The notes below the pieces were generated by a model. That model was not told the DNA's origin, did not search any database, and saw only the letters and a program-made list of their open reading frames with translations. The translations under genes were made by a program, and so were the position numbers. 64,000 bases of DNA from Amphibiibacter pelophylacis (GTDB lineage: Bacteria; Pseudomonadota; Gammaproteobacteria; Burkholderiales; Burkholderiaceae_C), in NCBI RefSeq assembly GCF_037688875.1, contig NZ_JAWDIE010000011.1:53290-117289 (forward strand). Reading direction: 5' to 3'. Below are positions 25,993 to 40,486 of this stretch, piece after piece. Each line of letters begins with the position of its first letter. The stretch's first letter is position 1.

Positions 25993-27063
25993 GTGGCCCC
26001 CCCGCTGCTGACCGCCCTGGGCGACCGCGCCACCGGCCTGCGCCTGGAGCGCATGAGCGCCTCGCCGCGCTGGGACGGCCAGGGCTTTCGCAACCTGCAT
26101 CCCATCGCGCCCGGCCTGCGCGACCCGCAAGCGCAGCGGCCCCGCCTGCGCGACATGATCTTCCCCGGCGCGCGCCAGCGCCCACCCGCGCCGCTGCCTG
26201 GGCTGGACCCGCTACCCGCCTGGCGCCAGCCACCCGGCAGCGGCCTGCGCGCCACCTGGCTGGGCCACTCCACGGTGCTTATCGAAACCGGGGGTCTGCG
26301 CGTGCTGACCGATCCGGTCTGGGGCCAGCGCGCCTCGCCACTGCCTTTCATCGGGCCGCGCCGCTTCCAGCCCGTGCCGGTGAGCGTGGCGGCGCTGCCC
26401 CGGCTGGACGCGGTCCTCATCTCGCACGATCACTACGATCATCTGGACTGGCCCACGGTGAAGGCCCTGCTGCGCCACCAGCCCGGCGTGCCTTTTGTGA
26501 CTTCGCTGGGCGTGGGCGCGCACCTGCAGCGCTGGGGCGTGCCGCCCGCGCTCATCCACGAGCTGGACTGGTGGGAGCGCTGGCAGCACCCGTTGGCCGA
26601 TCTGGCCATCACGGCCGCGCCGGCGCAGCACTTTTCCGGCCGGTCGCTGGGCGACCGCAATGCGACGCTGTGGTCCTCGCTGGTCCTCGAAACACCGCGT
26701 CACCGGGTGTTTTTCAGCGGCGATACCGGCCTGACGGACGAATACCGCGCCATCCGTGCGCATTTCGGGCGCTTCGATCTGGTCCTGCTGGAGGTCGGCG
26801 CCTTCCACCCCAGCTGGGGCCACGTCCACCTCGGGCCCGACAACGCGCTTCAGGCGCTGGATCTGCTGGGTGGTGGCGCGCTGCTGCCGGTGCACTGGGG
26901 CACGTTTTCGCTGGCGCTGCACGACTGGGACCAGCCGGTCGAGACCCTGCTGAAACACGCCAGCACACGGCAGGCACCGCTGCTGCTGCCCCGGCTGGGG
27001 CAGGCGCTGGAGCCCGCGCACGGCCCGCTGCTGCAGCCCTGGTGGCGCAGCGCAGGCGGATGA
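25993..27063 (+). CDS. Metallo-beta-lactamase-fold hydrolase (RomA/UlaG/NAPE-PLD-like)
   Basis: The frame begins at a GTG (MAPPLLTALGDRATG) five bases after the MFS stop; an ATG at 26054 is an alternative start. The metal-binding motif SHDHYDHLD (HxHxDH) is near residue 147. Other ligands are in the AAPAQHFSGR, FFSGDTGLTDEY and LPVHWGTF segments. The N-terminal segment TWLGHSTVLIETGG is typical of UlaG/NAPE-PLD-like proteins, sometimes called outer membrane protein RomA. There is no signal peptide, so it is probably cytosolic. The substrate is unknown; NAPE-PLD relatives hydrolyse phosphodiesters. Confidence 0.85.
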   Translation: MAPPLLTALGDRATGLRLERMSASPRWDGQGFRNLHPIAPGLRDPQAQRPRLRDMIFPGARQRPPAPLPGLDPLPAWRQPPGSGLRATWLGHSTVLIETGGLRVLTDPVWGQRASPLPFIGPRRFQPVPVSVAALPRLDAVLISHDHYDHLDWPTVKALLRHQPGVPFVTSLGVGAHLQRWGVPPALIHELDWWERWQHPLADLAITAAPAQHFSGRSLGDRNATLWSSLVLETPRHRVFFSGDTGLTDEYRAIRAHFGRFDLVLLEVGAFHPSWGHVHLGPDNALQALDLLGGGALLPVHWGTFSLALHDWDQPVETLLKHASTRQAPLLLPRLGQALEPAHGPLLQPWWRSAGG

Positions 27064-27173
27064 CAGCGCCTTCATATTTCGTCATAAATTGACAATTCCG
27101 CCCGCTAAATCAGGCAGATGGATCATTGACCCTCCCCTCAGCCAGGGGGGTACTGGCTTCTAATAGCGCTGGT

Positions 27174-32577
<5,404 letters not shown>

Positions 32578-32591
<14 letters not shown>

Positions 32592-33648
32592 CCCCCAGCC
32601 CGCCCCGACGCGCGGCGCCGTTCCCGGCTGGAACGATGGCGCCACCGCCCAGCAGGCCCTGGCCGACCTCGGCCCGCCGGGCAGCGACGAGCCCCTGTCC
32701 ACCTCGCCCTGGGCGCTGGCCAGCCAGCCGCCCGCACGCCCGCGCCTGCTGGTGGTGGACGACCAGATCGCCAACATCCAGGCGCTGTATCAGGTTTTCG
32801 CGCACGACCACCAGGTTTTCATGGCCACGCGCGGCGCACAGGCGCTGGCGCTGTGCCACGAGAAAAAACCCGACGTCGTCCTGCTGGACATCGGCATGCC
32901 CGACATGGACGGCTACACCGTCTGCCAGCAGCTCAAGGCCAGCGAGGACACGCAGGACATCCCGGTGATTTTCGTCACCGCGCATGGCGACGAGGAAGCC
33001 GAAACGCGCGGCCTGGACGTGGGCGGCGTCGATTTCATCGTCAAGCCCATCAACCCGCGCATCGTGCGGGCGCGGGTGCGCAACCAGGTCACGCTCAAGC
33101 ACCAGGCCGACCTGCTGCGCGGCTGGGTTTTCGTCGACGGGCTGACGGGCCTCTTCAACCGGCGCTATTTCGATCACCGCTGCGCGCTGGAGATCAGCCG
33201 CAGCCTGCGCGAGCACTCGCCGCTGACGGTGATGATGATGGATGTCGATTACTTCAAGCGCTACAACGACCACTACGGCCACCAGATGGGCGATGACTGC
33301 CTGCGCCGCGTGGCCTGGGCGCTCAAACGCGCGCTGCGCCGCCCGGCCGACGTGCTGGCGCGCTATGGCGGCGAAGAATTTGTCTGCGTCCTGCCCTCGA
33401 CCGATTTCGAAGGCGGCATGCTGATGGCGCAGCGCTTCAACCAGGCCGTGCTGGAGCAGCACCTGCCGCACGCCGCCTCAGACGTGGCGACGCACGTCAC
33501 CATCAGCGTCGGCGTCTGCACCCGCCAGACCGGCCCCGGCCACGACGTCCCTGCCCTGACCGCCGCCCTGATGCACGGCGCCGACCGCCAGCTCTACAAG
33601 GCCAAAACCGAAGGCCGCCACCGGGTGTGCGGGCAGGTGCTGGAATGA
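32578..33648 (+). CDS. Response regulator diguanylate cyclase (REC-GGDEF)
   Basis: This 356-residue cytosolic enzyme makes cyclic di-GMP. After a ~55-residue Ala/Pro-rich lead there is a receiver domain (LLVVDDQIANIQAL, phosphoacceptor D104 in VVLLDIGMPDMDG, VKPINP), then a GGDEF domain with the active GGEEF at 264-268. The inhibitory I-site RPAD lies exactly five residues upstream (R255), so product feedback should work. The metal region MMMDVDYFKRYNDHYGH is intact. The start overlaps the end of the hybrid kinase gene by 14 bases, which makes the kinase's HPt domain the likely phosphodonor. That pairing is inference from gene order. Confidence 0.94.
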
Positions 33649-33734
33649 GTCAATGTGATCTGTCCAATCGATCTGAGCCGTCGGAGGTGATTAAACCAAG
33701 GCACACAAAGGTGGAAAGCCTGTAACACGCGCAT
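33649..33734. other. Short AT-richer gap between cyclase and YhcG-type gene
   Basis: This is an 86-base stretch between convergent genes, less GC-rich than the genes to the left. I see no hairpin terminator, inverted terminal repeat or coding content in it. Confidence 0.3.
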
Positions 33735-34787
33735 TCATGCGTCGCCTCCCTGGTCGTGTTGTTCCATGCCACTCAACTCGCTCTCCAGCTCTTCCACCGT
33801 GGGCAAGCTGCTGGCCAGCGCATCTGGCAAGGCCCGCACCAATTGGTACTCGGCCACCCCCATGGGCTTGTCGATGCCCGACAGGGCATACTCCACCACC
33901 GTGCGCTTTTGGGTTTTGCACAGCAGCAGGCCAATGGTGGGGTTGTCATCGGGCGATTTCACCAGCCGATCCACCGCCGTCAGATAAAAGTTCAGCTGAC
34001 CAGCATGTTCTGGCTTGAACGCGGTCGCCTTCAGTTCGACCACCACGTGGCACTTCAGGCGCGTGTGATAGAACAGCAGGTCGATGAAAAACTCGTCGCC
34101 TTCAACTTCCAGGCGCACCTGCCGGCCCAGAAAAGCGAAGCCGCTGCCCAGTTCCAGCAGGAATTTGGTGATATGCCGTACGAGCGCGTTTTCGATGTCA
34201 CGCTCATGGGCCTCATCGCCCAGACCCAGAAAGTCAAACAGATACGGATCTTTCAGCGTTTCATGCGCCAGTTCCGAATGCGGTGTGGTCAGACGGGCGT
34301 CAAAATTGGTGATCGCTCGCCCTTGGCGATCATGCAGCCGGTTGCGGATCTGCAGCTCCAGCGTGGCACGCGACCAGCCTTCCGCGATGGCTTTTTCGGC
34401 ATACCAGAGGCGCTGCCCACGATCCTTCAGCCTGGTCAGCAGCATCACGTTGTGGCCCCAGGGCAATTGGCTAACAGCCTGTTGGCCAATTGCCGCATCA
34501 GGCCAAGCTTGGGCAAACGCACGCATGAATTTGAGGTTAGCGAGCGAGAAACCCTTCATCTCCGGAAAAGCTTCACGCAAGTCGCTGGCCAGCCGCTGCA
34601 ACACCTTGTCACCCCAAGTGGCGGTTTGCTGGCGCTGCAAAATGTCATTGCCAATGTGCCAATAAAGCCGGATCAGTTCTGCGTTGGCGGCCAGTGCGGC
34701 ACGCTGACGGGCCGTCGCTACGCGCGCCTTGATGTCGGCCAGCCAGTCGGCATAGTCCCTCGGAACTGCAGCGCTCAGCCCGCTCAT
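33735..34787 (-). CDS. YhcG-family PD-(D/E)XK nuclease (DUF1016)
   Basis: This 350-residue protein of the YhcG/DUF1016 family has an N-terminal helical domain (LIRLYWHIGNDILQRQ, FSLANLKFMRAFAQAWP, LPWGHNVMLL) and a C-terminal nuclease fold. The nuclease motif is seen in EGDEFFIDLLFYHTRLKCHV followed by VVELKATAF (E-x-K near residue 250). Family members are often found beside type I restriction-modification genes; the cellular role is not settled. Its ATG overlaps the stop of a short upstream frame (ATGA) and has no Shine-Dalgarno of its own. Base composition is visibly less GC-rich than the surroundings, suggesting acquisition. Confidence 0.9.
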   Translation of the reverse strand: MSGLSAAVPRDYADWLADIKARVATARQRAALAANAELIRLYWHIGNDILQRQQTATWGDKVLQRLASDLREAFPEMKGFSLANLKFMRAFAQAWPDAAIGQQAVSQLPWGHNVMLLTRLKDRGQRLWYAEKAIAEGWSRATLELQIRNRLHDRQGRAITNFDARLTTPHSELAHETLKDPYLFDFLGLGDEAHERDIENALVRHITKFLLELGSGFAFLGRQVRLEVEGDEFFIDLLFYHTRLKCHVVVELKATAFKPEHAGQLNFYLTAVDRLVKSPDDNPTIGLLLCKTQKRTVVEYALSGIDKPMGVAEYQLVRALPDALASSLPTVEELESELSGMEQHDQGGDA

Positions 34788-34891
34788 GGCTGGCTATGCC
34801 CGGTCGTGTCACACAACAGGTCTGGTTTGTTGTCCAAGAAATAACCCCGTGGAAGTCTGCTCTGGCGAATGATCTGAATCAATTCTCCCAC
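34784..34891 (-). pseudogene. Possible remnant of a gene that preceded the YhcG-type gene
   Basis: A short open frame encodes about 35 residues (IRQSRLPRGYFLDNKPDLL is its central part). It ends in a TGA that overlaps the nuclease ATG as ATGA. There is no recognisable start or family, and the ABC transporter gene ends only 17 bases farther upstream. The tight coupling suggests the tail of a lost operon partner, perhaps a restriction subunit, but this could also be chance. Confidence 0.3.
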
Positions 34892-34907
34892 AGGGCCGCA
34901 TCGCCCC

Positions 34908-35678
34908 CTAAACCCGCCCCGCCCCCCGGATCGCGCCCAGAAAGTGCTTTGCGGCCTCGCTTTGCGGGGCGTCAAAAAACGCCTCGGGCGGGGCGCATTC
35001 GGCGATGGCGCCGCGCGACAGCAGGCAGACGCGGTCGGCGACGCGGCGGGCAAAGCCCATTTCGTGGGTGGCGACCAGCATGGTCATGCCGTCGTTTTTC
35101 AGATCGCGCAGCAGGCTGAGCACCTCCAGCACCAGCTCGGGATCGAGCGCGCTGGTCACCTCGTCGAACAGCATCAGGCGCGGCTGGTTGACCAGCGCCC
35201 GCGCGATGGCCACGCGCTGCTGCTGTCCGCCCGAGAGCTGGTCGGGCTTGCGCCCCGCCTTGTCCAGCAGGCCGACGCGGTCCAGCATCTGGCGCGCGGC
35301 GGCTTCGGCTTCGGCCCGTTCGCGGCCAAACACACGCACCGGCGCCAGCACGATGTTCTCCAGCACCGTCATGTGCGGGAACAGGTTGTAGGCCTGGAAA
35401 ACCATGCCGATCTGGCCGCGCACGCTGTCGGGGTTGATGCGCGGATCGGCGATGTCGCGCCCGGCGAAAACGATCTCGCCATCATCCACCTCGTCCAGCA
35501 GGTTGATGCAGCGCAGCAGCGTCGATTTGCCCGAACCGGACGCGCCGACCAGCACCAGGCAGTCGTGCTCGGGCACATCCAGGGTGATGTCGCGCAGCAC
35601 CACCTGGCTGGCGTGGCTTTTGCGCAGGCCGCGCAAGGCCAGCAAGGGCGCCAGCGGCGGCGGCTGCAGCGCCGTCAC
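34908..35678 (-). CDS. Polar amino acid ABC transporter ATP-binding protein
   Basis: This 256-residue ATPase resembles GlnQ/HisP. It has Walker A GASGSGKSTLLRC near residue 46, the Q-loop region GMVFQAYNLFPHMTVLENI, signature LSGGQQQRVAIARAL, Walker B LMLFDEVTSALD and the H-loop VATHEMGFARRVADRV. The GTG start at 35678 overlaps the permease stop (GTGA) and is preferred because the frame farther upstream is the permease shadow. It is the last gene of a three-gene importer operon. Confidence 0.92.
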   Translation of the reverse strand: MTALQPPPLAPLLALRGLRKSHASQVVLRDITLDVPEHDCLVLVGASGSGKSTLLRCINLLDEVDDGEIVFAGRDIADPRINPDSVRGQIGMVFQAYNLFPHMTVLENIVLAPVRVFGRERAEAEAAARQMLDRVGLLDKAGRKPDQLSGGQQQRVAIARALVNQPRLMLFDEVTSALDPELVLEVLSLLRDLKNDGMTMLVATHEMGFARRVADRVCLLSRGAIAECAPPEAFFDAPQSEAAKHFLGAIRGAGRV

Positions 35679-36556
35679 AGCGCGCCCCCGGCGGCCGTCC
35701 AGCCCTGGCGGCGCGCCAGCCAGTCGGTCAGGCGCGTCATGGGAATCGTCAGCAGCACAAAGAGCAGACCGGCGACCACATAAGGCGTCAGGTTGAAGCT
35801 CTCGGCCGAGGCGATGCGCGCCTGCAGCACGGCGTCGTAGGTGACGCCCAGCACCGAGATCAGCCCCGAATCTTTCTGCAGCGAAACCAGATCGTTGAGC
35901 AGCGGCGGCATGACGCGCCGCGCCGCCTGCGGCACGACCACGCAGCGCATGGTCAGGCTGTGGCTCAGGCCCAGCGAGCGCGCCGCCGCCCGCTGCGAGG
36001 GATGAACCGATTCGATGCCCGCGCGGAACACCTCGGCCACGTAGGCACTGTAGGTCAGCACCAGCGCCACGCAGCCCCAGAACAGGCCCGACGACGGCAG
36101 CCAGGCCAGACGCAACCCCGGCACGCCAAAGCCCAGCAGCAGAAGCAGCAGGATCAGCGGCAGGCCCCGGAACAGGTCGGTGTAGGCCGCCGCCAGCGCC
36201 CGCAGCGGGAAAAAGACCGCGCCCGGCAGCGTGCGGCACCAGGCGATCAGCAGGCCCAGCACCACGATGACCGCCCCGCAGCCCAGCATGATGGCGACGT
36301 TCACCATCAGCCCGCGCGCAATGTCGGGCAGCACCTGCAGGCCGTAGCGCCAGTCGAAAAAGCTGTCGCGCACCAGCGGCCAGCCTGGCGTGGCCAGCAC
36401 CAGCGCGACAAGAATCGCGATCACGGCCAGCGTCGAAACCCCGGCCACCAGCGCACTGCGCCGGGCGCGGGCGCGGCGCCAGGCCGTGCGCTCCTGCGCC
36501 CGCTTCGAGGGCTGCCAGCTGTCCTGCGGGGCGTCTGAAGTCACAGGTGCCGTCAC
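35675..36556 (-). CDS. Polar amino acid ABC transporter permease
   Basis: This 293-residue inner-membrane permease of the HisMQ/GlnP type has an N-terminal cytosolic tail of about 35 residues followed by several membrane segments. The conserved loop is seen in LFRGLPLILLLLLLGFG and YVAEVFRAGIESVHPSQRAA. The C-terminal SGLISVLGVTYDAVLQARI is also typical. ATGA overlaps join it to the binding protein gene upstream and GTGA to the ATPase downstream. Confidence 0.93.
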   Translation of the reverse strand: MTAPVTSDAPQDSWQPSKRAQERTAWRRARARRSALVAGVSTLAVIAILVALVLATPGWPLVRDSFFDWRYGLQVLPDIARGLMVNVAIMLGCGAVIVVLGLLIAWCRTLPGAVFFPLRALAAAYTDLFRGLPLILLLLLLGFGVPGLRLAWLPSSGLFWGCVALVLTYSAYVAEVFRAGIESVHPSQRAAARSLGLSHSLTMRCVVVPQAARRVMPPLLNDLVSLQKDSGLISVLGVTYDAVLQARIASAESFNLTPYVVAGLLFVLLTIPMTRLTDWLARRQGWTAAGGAL

Positions 36557-37458
36557 AGGATGGGCGCACCCTGCTGCGTCAGCCAGCGGCCGGCCAGCTT
36601 GTCCAGCGTCCCGGCCGCGCGCAGGGCGTCGACCGCCTGCGACACGCAGGGGGTCATGGCGCTGCCTTTTTCCAGCAGCAGGCCGAAGGGGTCATCGGCG
36701 CTGTCCCCCGAGGCAGCCGCTCCGGACGGAATCTGTCCGACGATCAGGCCCTTGCCGCCCAGCTGATCGGATCCGGTCATGTAAAACGCGGTCGGCAGAT
36801 CGACCACGATGCCATCCACCTGACCGGCCTTGAGCGCCGCCACGGCCAGGTCGTTGGTGTCGAACACCGCTGGCGGGCTGGACGGCTTGATGCCGTTGCG
36901 CAGCGCGATCAGGCTGGTCGTGCCGACCTGGGCGCCCAGTTTGGCGCCGGTGAGATCGGCCACAGCTTTCACGTCTTTCAGCGCCCCGCCCTGCAGGCCC
37001 ACCACCACCTGCGTGGCGGCGTAATAGGGCGTGGAGAAATCCACCACCTTCTGGCGCTCGGCCGAGATGCTGAACTGGTTGATGTCGAAATCGAAGGCCT
37101 TGGGCGCGGGAGATACGGCGGCGTTGAAGGGCACTTTCACCCACTTGACCTTGTCCGCTGGATAGCCCATCTGCTGCGCCACGGCGTAGGCCACGGCCGA
37201 TTCAAAGCCCTGGCCATTGGCCGGATCGTTGCCGACAAACCAGGGCGCGTAGGCCGGATCGTCGGTGGCGATGGTCAGCACGCCGGGCGTGTGTGTGGGC
37301 ATGTCACCGGGCTTGCAGGCCGACAGGTCGGCCGCAGCGGCAGGCGCCGCGCTGGGCGCTGCCGGGGCTGAAGAAGCGGCAGGCGCCGAGGGCTGGCAGC
37401 CCGCCAGGCCCAGGGCCGCAGCAAGCAGGGTCAGGGACATCAGGGGATAAGAGGGCAT
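36553..37458 (-). CDS. Polar amino acid ABC transporter substrate-binding lipoprotein
   Basis: This 301-residue periplasmic binding protein of SBP family 3 has a lipoprotein signal (MPSYPLMSLTLLAAALGLAG with lipobox LAGC, Cys21), so it is probably anchored to a membrane. An Ala/Pro/Ser-rich linker follows. Family features are GVLTIATDDPAYAPW, FDFDINQFSISAERQKVVDF and LGAQVGTTSLI. The ligand is probably a polar amino acid but cannot be named. It is the first gene of the importer operon, divergent from the leucine-degradation genes. Confidence 0.9.
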   Translation of the reverse strand: MPSYPLMSLTLLAAALGLAGCQPSAPAASSAPAAPSAAPAAAADLSACKPGDMPTHTPGVLTIATDDPAYAPWFVGNDPANGQGFESAVAYAVAQQMGYPADKVKWVKVPFNAAVSPAPKAFDFDINQFSISAERQKVVDFSTPYYAATQVVVGLQGGALKDVKAVADLTGAKLGAQVGTTSLIALRNGIKPSSPPAVFDTNDLAVAALKAGQVDGIVVDLPTAFYMTGSDQLGGKGLIVGQIPSGAAASGDSADDPFGLLLEKGSAMTPCVSQAVDALRAAGTLDKLAGRWLTQQGAPIL

Positions 37459-37675
37459 GGCAGCTCCGCGCAGGGCCGGTCAGGATGAAAGGGAGAAATA
37501 GAGAAATGGAGAAAGGGCAAATCCAGCGGAGATTCTAGCGGCCAGGCACAGCCTGCCCCCTTGCGGAAACCGCACAAACCCTGGTAAACGTCCCCGGGTC
37601 ATGTGACTAGACTGCGCACCAGCGCGCGGCCGGTTACAAGCGGGCCGCGCCCCAACACGGCCTAACGGAGATCCC

Positions 37676-38854
37676 ATGAGCCCACACCTGCCCAGCCTGA
37701 GCTTTGACCACGGCGAAACCCTGGACATGCTGCGCGACAGCGTCGCCCAGTTTTCCGCCACCGAAATCGCGCCCCGCGCGGCGCAGGTGGACACAGACAA
37801 CCTCTTTCCCGCCGACCTGTGGCGCAAAATGGGCGATCTGGGCCTGCACGGCCTGACGGTGGACGAGGCTTACGGCGGCAGCGCCATGGGCTACCTGGCG
37901 CACATGATCGCGCTGGAAGAGGTCTCGCGCGCATCGGCTTCGGTCGGGCTGTCCTACGGCGCGCACAGCAATCTGTGCATCAACCAGATCCACCGCAACG
38001 GCACCGAGGCGCAAAAGCAGCGCTATCTGCCCCAACTCATCAGCGGCGAGCACGTCGGCGCGCTGGCCATGAGCGAACCGGGCGCGGGCTCCGACGTCGT
38101 CAGCATGACGCTGCGCGCCGAGGACAAGGGCGATCACTACGCCCTGACCGGCAGCAAGATGTGGATCACCAACGGCGGCGACGCCGACACCCTGGTCGTC
38201 TACGCCAAGACCGATCCGGCGGCCGGACCCAAAGGCATCACCGCCTTCATCGTCCAGAAGGATTTCCCCGGCCTGTCCTTCGGGCAGAAGCTGGACAAGC
38301 TGGGCATGCGCGGCTCCAACACCTGGCCGGTGTTTTTTGACGCCTGCCGCGTGCCCAAAGAGCAGGTGCTGGGCGGCGTCGGTCAGGGCGTGAAGGTGCT
38401 GATGTCGGGGCTGGATTACGAGCGCACCGTGCTGGCCGGTGGCCCGCTGGGCATCATGGCTGCGTGCATGGACGCGGTGCTGCCCTATGTGCACGAGCGC
38501 AGACAGTTCGGCCAGGCGATTGGCGAATTCCAGCTCATGCAGGGCAAGATCGCTGATCTGTACACCACCTGGCAGGCCTGCCGTGCCTACGGTTACGCCG
38601 TGGCCCAGGCCTGTGACCGGCGCGACCACGACCGCACACTGCGCAAGGACGCCGCCGGGGTCATCCTGTATCTGGCCGAAAAAGCCACCTGGATGGCGGG
38701 CGAAGCCATCCAGGTGCTGGGCGGCGTGGGCTACACCAAAGAATTCCCCGTGGAACGCCTGTGGCGCGACGCCAAGCTGTACGAGATCGGCGCGGGCACC
38801 TCCGAGATCCGCCGCATGCTGATCGGGCGCGAGCTGTTCAGCGAAACCGCCTGA
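37676..38854 (+). CDS. ivd: Isovaleryl-CoA dehydrogenase
   Basis: This FAD-dependent acyl-CoA dehydrogenase oxidises isovaleryl-CoA to 3-methylcrotonyl-CoA in leucine breakdown. The 392-residue length and the segments MSEPGAGSDVVSM and KMWITNGGDADTLVVYAK are standard. The catalytic glutamate is at the position typical of this subgroup: E249 in LDYERTVLAGGPLGIM, rather than near the C-terminus as in most acyl-CoA dehydrogenases. The C-terminal IQVLGGVGYTKEFPVERLWR is also typical. It is the first gene of a five-gene plus-strand operon. An AACGGAG site precedes the ATG. Confidence 0.95.
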   Translation: MSPHLPSLSFDHGETLDMLRDSVAQFSATEIAPRAAQVDTDNLFPADLWRKMGDLGLHGLTVDEAYGGSAMGYLAHMIALEEVSRASASVGLSYGAHSNLCINQIHRNGTEAQKQRYLPQLISGEHVGALAMSEPGAGSDVVSMTLRAEDKGDHYALTGSKMWITNGGDADTLVVYAKTDPAAGPKGITAFIVQKDFPGLSFGQKLDKLGMRGSNTWPVFFDACRVPKEQVLGGVGQGVKVLMSGLDYERTVLAGGPLGIMAACMDAVLPYVHERRQFGQAIGEFQLMQGKIADLYTTWQACRAYGYAVAQACDRRDHDRTLRKDAAGVILYLAEKATWMAGEAIQVLGGVGYTKEFPVERLWRDAKLYEIGAGTSEIRRMLIGRELFSETA

Positions 38855-38867
38855 CAGGAGCACCACC

Positions 38868-40475
38868 ATGCCCGTTCTGACTTCTGCGCTGAAACCGCGC
38901 AGCGATGCCTTTGCCGCCAGCAGCGCCCACATGCGCGCGCTGGTTGATGACCTGCGCGCCCAGGCCGCCCGCGTGCGCCAGGGCGGGGGCGAAACCGCCT
39001 GCGCCCGCCACGTGGCGCGCGGCAAGCTGCTGCCGCGCGACCGGGTGGACGCCCTGCTCGACCCGGGCTCGCCGTTCCTTGAGATCGGCCAGCTCGCCGC
39101 CCACGGCCAGTACGGCGACGCCGCCCCCGGCGCCGGGCTGATCGCCGGGGTGGGCCAGATCCACGGCCGCCCCTGCATGGTCGTCGCCAACGACGCCACC
39201 GTGAAGGGCGGCACCTACTACCCGATGACGGTCAAAAAACACCTGCGCGCGCAGGAGATCGCCAGCGAAAACCACCTGCCCTGCGTCTACCTGGTCGATT
39301 CGGGTGGGGCCAACCTGCCCAATCAGGACGAGGTCTTCCCCGACCGCGAACACTTTGGCCGCATCTTCTACAACCAGGCCAATATGAGCGCACGCGGCAT
39401 CGCGCAGATCGCCGTGGTCATGGGCTCGTGCACCGCAGGCGGCGCCTACGTGCCCGCCATGAGCGACGAGGCCATCATCGTGCGCCACCAGGGCACCGTC
39501 TTCCTGGGTGGACCGCCGCTGGTGCGCGCCGCCACAGGCGAAGTCGTCAGCGCCGAAGACCTGGGAGGCGGCGACGTGCACACGCGCATCTCGGGCGTGT
39601 GCGATCACCTGGCCGACAGCGACGCCCACGCGCTGGTGCTGGCCCGCCAGGTGGTGGCCACGCTCAACCGCCCGCCCGGCGCGCGGCTGGAACTGGCCAC
39701 GCCCGAGGCGCCGCTCTACGACGCCGAAGAGCTTTACGGCATCATCCCCGTGGACACGCGCAAGCCCTGGGACGTGCGCGAGGTGCTGGCCCGCGTGGTC
39801 GATGGATCGCGCTTCGACGAGTTCAAAGCCCGCTACGGCCCCACCCTGGTCACCGGCTTTGCCCACATCCAGGGCATGCCAGTGGGCATCGTCGCCAACA
39901 ACGGCATCCTGTTTGGCGAATCGGCGCAGAAGGGCGCGCACTTCATCGAGCTGTGCGCGCAGCGCGGCATTCCGCTGGTTTTCCTGCAGAACATCACCGG
40001 CTTCATGGTCGGGCGCAAGTACGAAAGCGACGGCATCGCCAAGCACGGCGCCAAAATGGTCACCGCGGTGGCCACGGCGCAGGTGCCCAAGATCACCCTG
40101 GTGATAGGCGGCAGCTACGGCGCGGGCAATTACGGCATGTGCGGCCGCGCCTACAGCCCGCGCCTGATGTGGATGTGGCCCAACGCGCGCATCGCCGTCA
40201 TGGGCGGCGAACAGGCCGCCAGCGTGCTGGCCACCGTGCGCCGCGACGGCATCGAAGCCAAAGGCGGCGCCTGGTCGGCTGACGAGGAAGAAGCCTTCAA
40301 AGCGCCGATCCGCCAGCAGTACGAGACCCAGGGCCACCCCTATTACGCCAGCAGCCGCCTGTGGGACGACGGCATCGTCGACCCGGCGCAGACCCGCCGC
40401 GTGCTGGCGCTGTCGCTGGCCACCGCCCTGAACGCGCCCATTGCGCCCACGCGCTTTGGCGTGTTCCGCATGTGA
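38868..40475 (+). CDS. mccB: Methylcrotonyl-CoA carboxylase, carboxyltransferase (beta) subunit
   Basis: This 535-residue subunit transfers CO2 from carboxybiotin to 3-methylcrotonyl-CoA. It has the duplicated crotonase-like fold of acyl-CoA carboxylase beta subunits: an N-terminal half with YLVDSGGANLPNQDEVFPDR and MGSCTAGGAYVPAMSDE, and a C-terminal half with FLQNITGFMVGRKYESDGIA and GGSYGAGNYGMCGRAYSPR. These motifs favour methylcrotonyl- over propionyl- or acetyl-CoA carboxylase. It starts 13 bases after ivd and ends 11 bases before mccA. Confidence 0.95.
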   Translation: MPVLTSALKPRSDAFAASSAHMRALVDDLRAQAARVRQGGGETACARHVARGKLLPRDRVDALLDPGSPFLEIGQLAAHGQYGDAAPGAGLIAGVGQIHGRPCMVVANDATVKGGTYYPMTVKKHLRAQEIASENHLPCVYLVDSGGANLPNQDEVFPDREHFGRIFYNQANMSARGIAQIAVVMGSCTAGGAYVPAMSDEAIIVRHQGTVFLGGPPLVRAATGEVVSAEDLGGGDVHTRISGVCDHLADSDAHALVLARQVVATLNRPPGARLELATPEAPLYDAEELYGIIPVDTRKPWDVREVLARVVDGSRFDEFKARYGPTLVTGFAHIQGMPVGIVANNGILFGESAQKGAHFIELCAQRGIPLVFLQNITGFMVGRKYESDGIAKHGAKMVTAVATAQVPKITLVIGGSYGAGNYGMCGRAYSPRLMWMWPNARIAVMGGEQAASVLATVRRDGIEAKGGAWSADEEEAFKAPIRQQYETQGHPYYASSRLWDDGIVDPAQTRRVLALSLATALNAPIAPTRFGVFRM

Positions 40476-40486
40476 GGAAGGCCCCC

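Noticed and set aside
33649..34907. Insertion sequence ends around the YhcG-type gene
   Set aside because: I looked for terminal inverted repeats and target duplications on both sides and found none that I could support.
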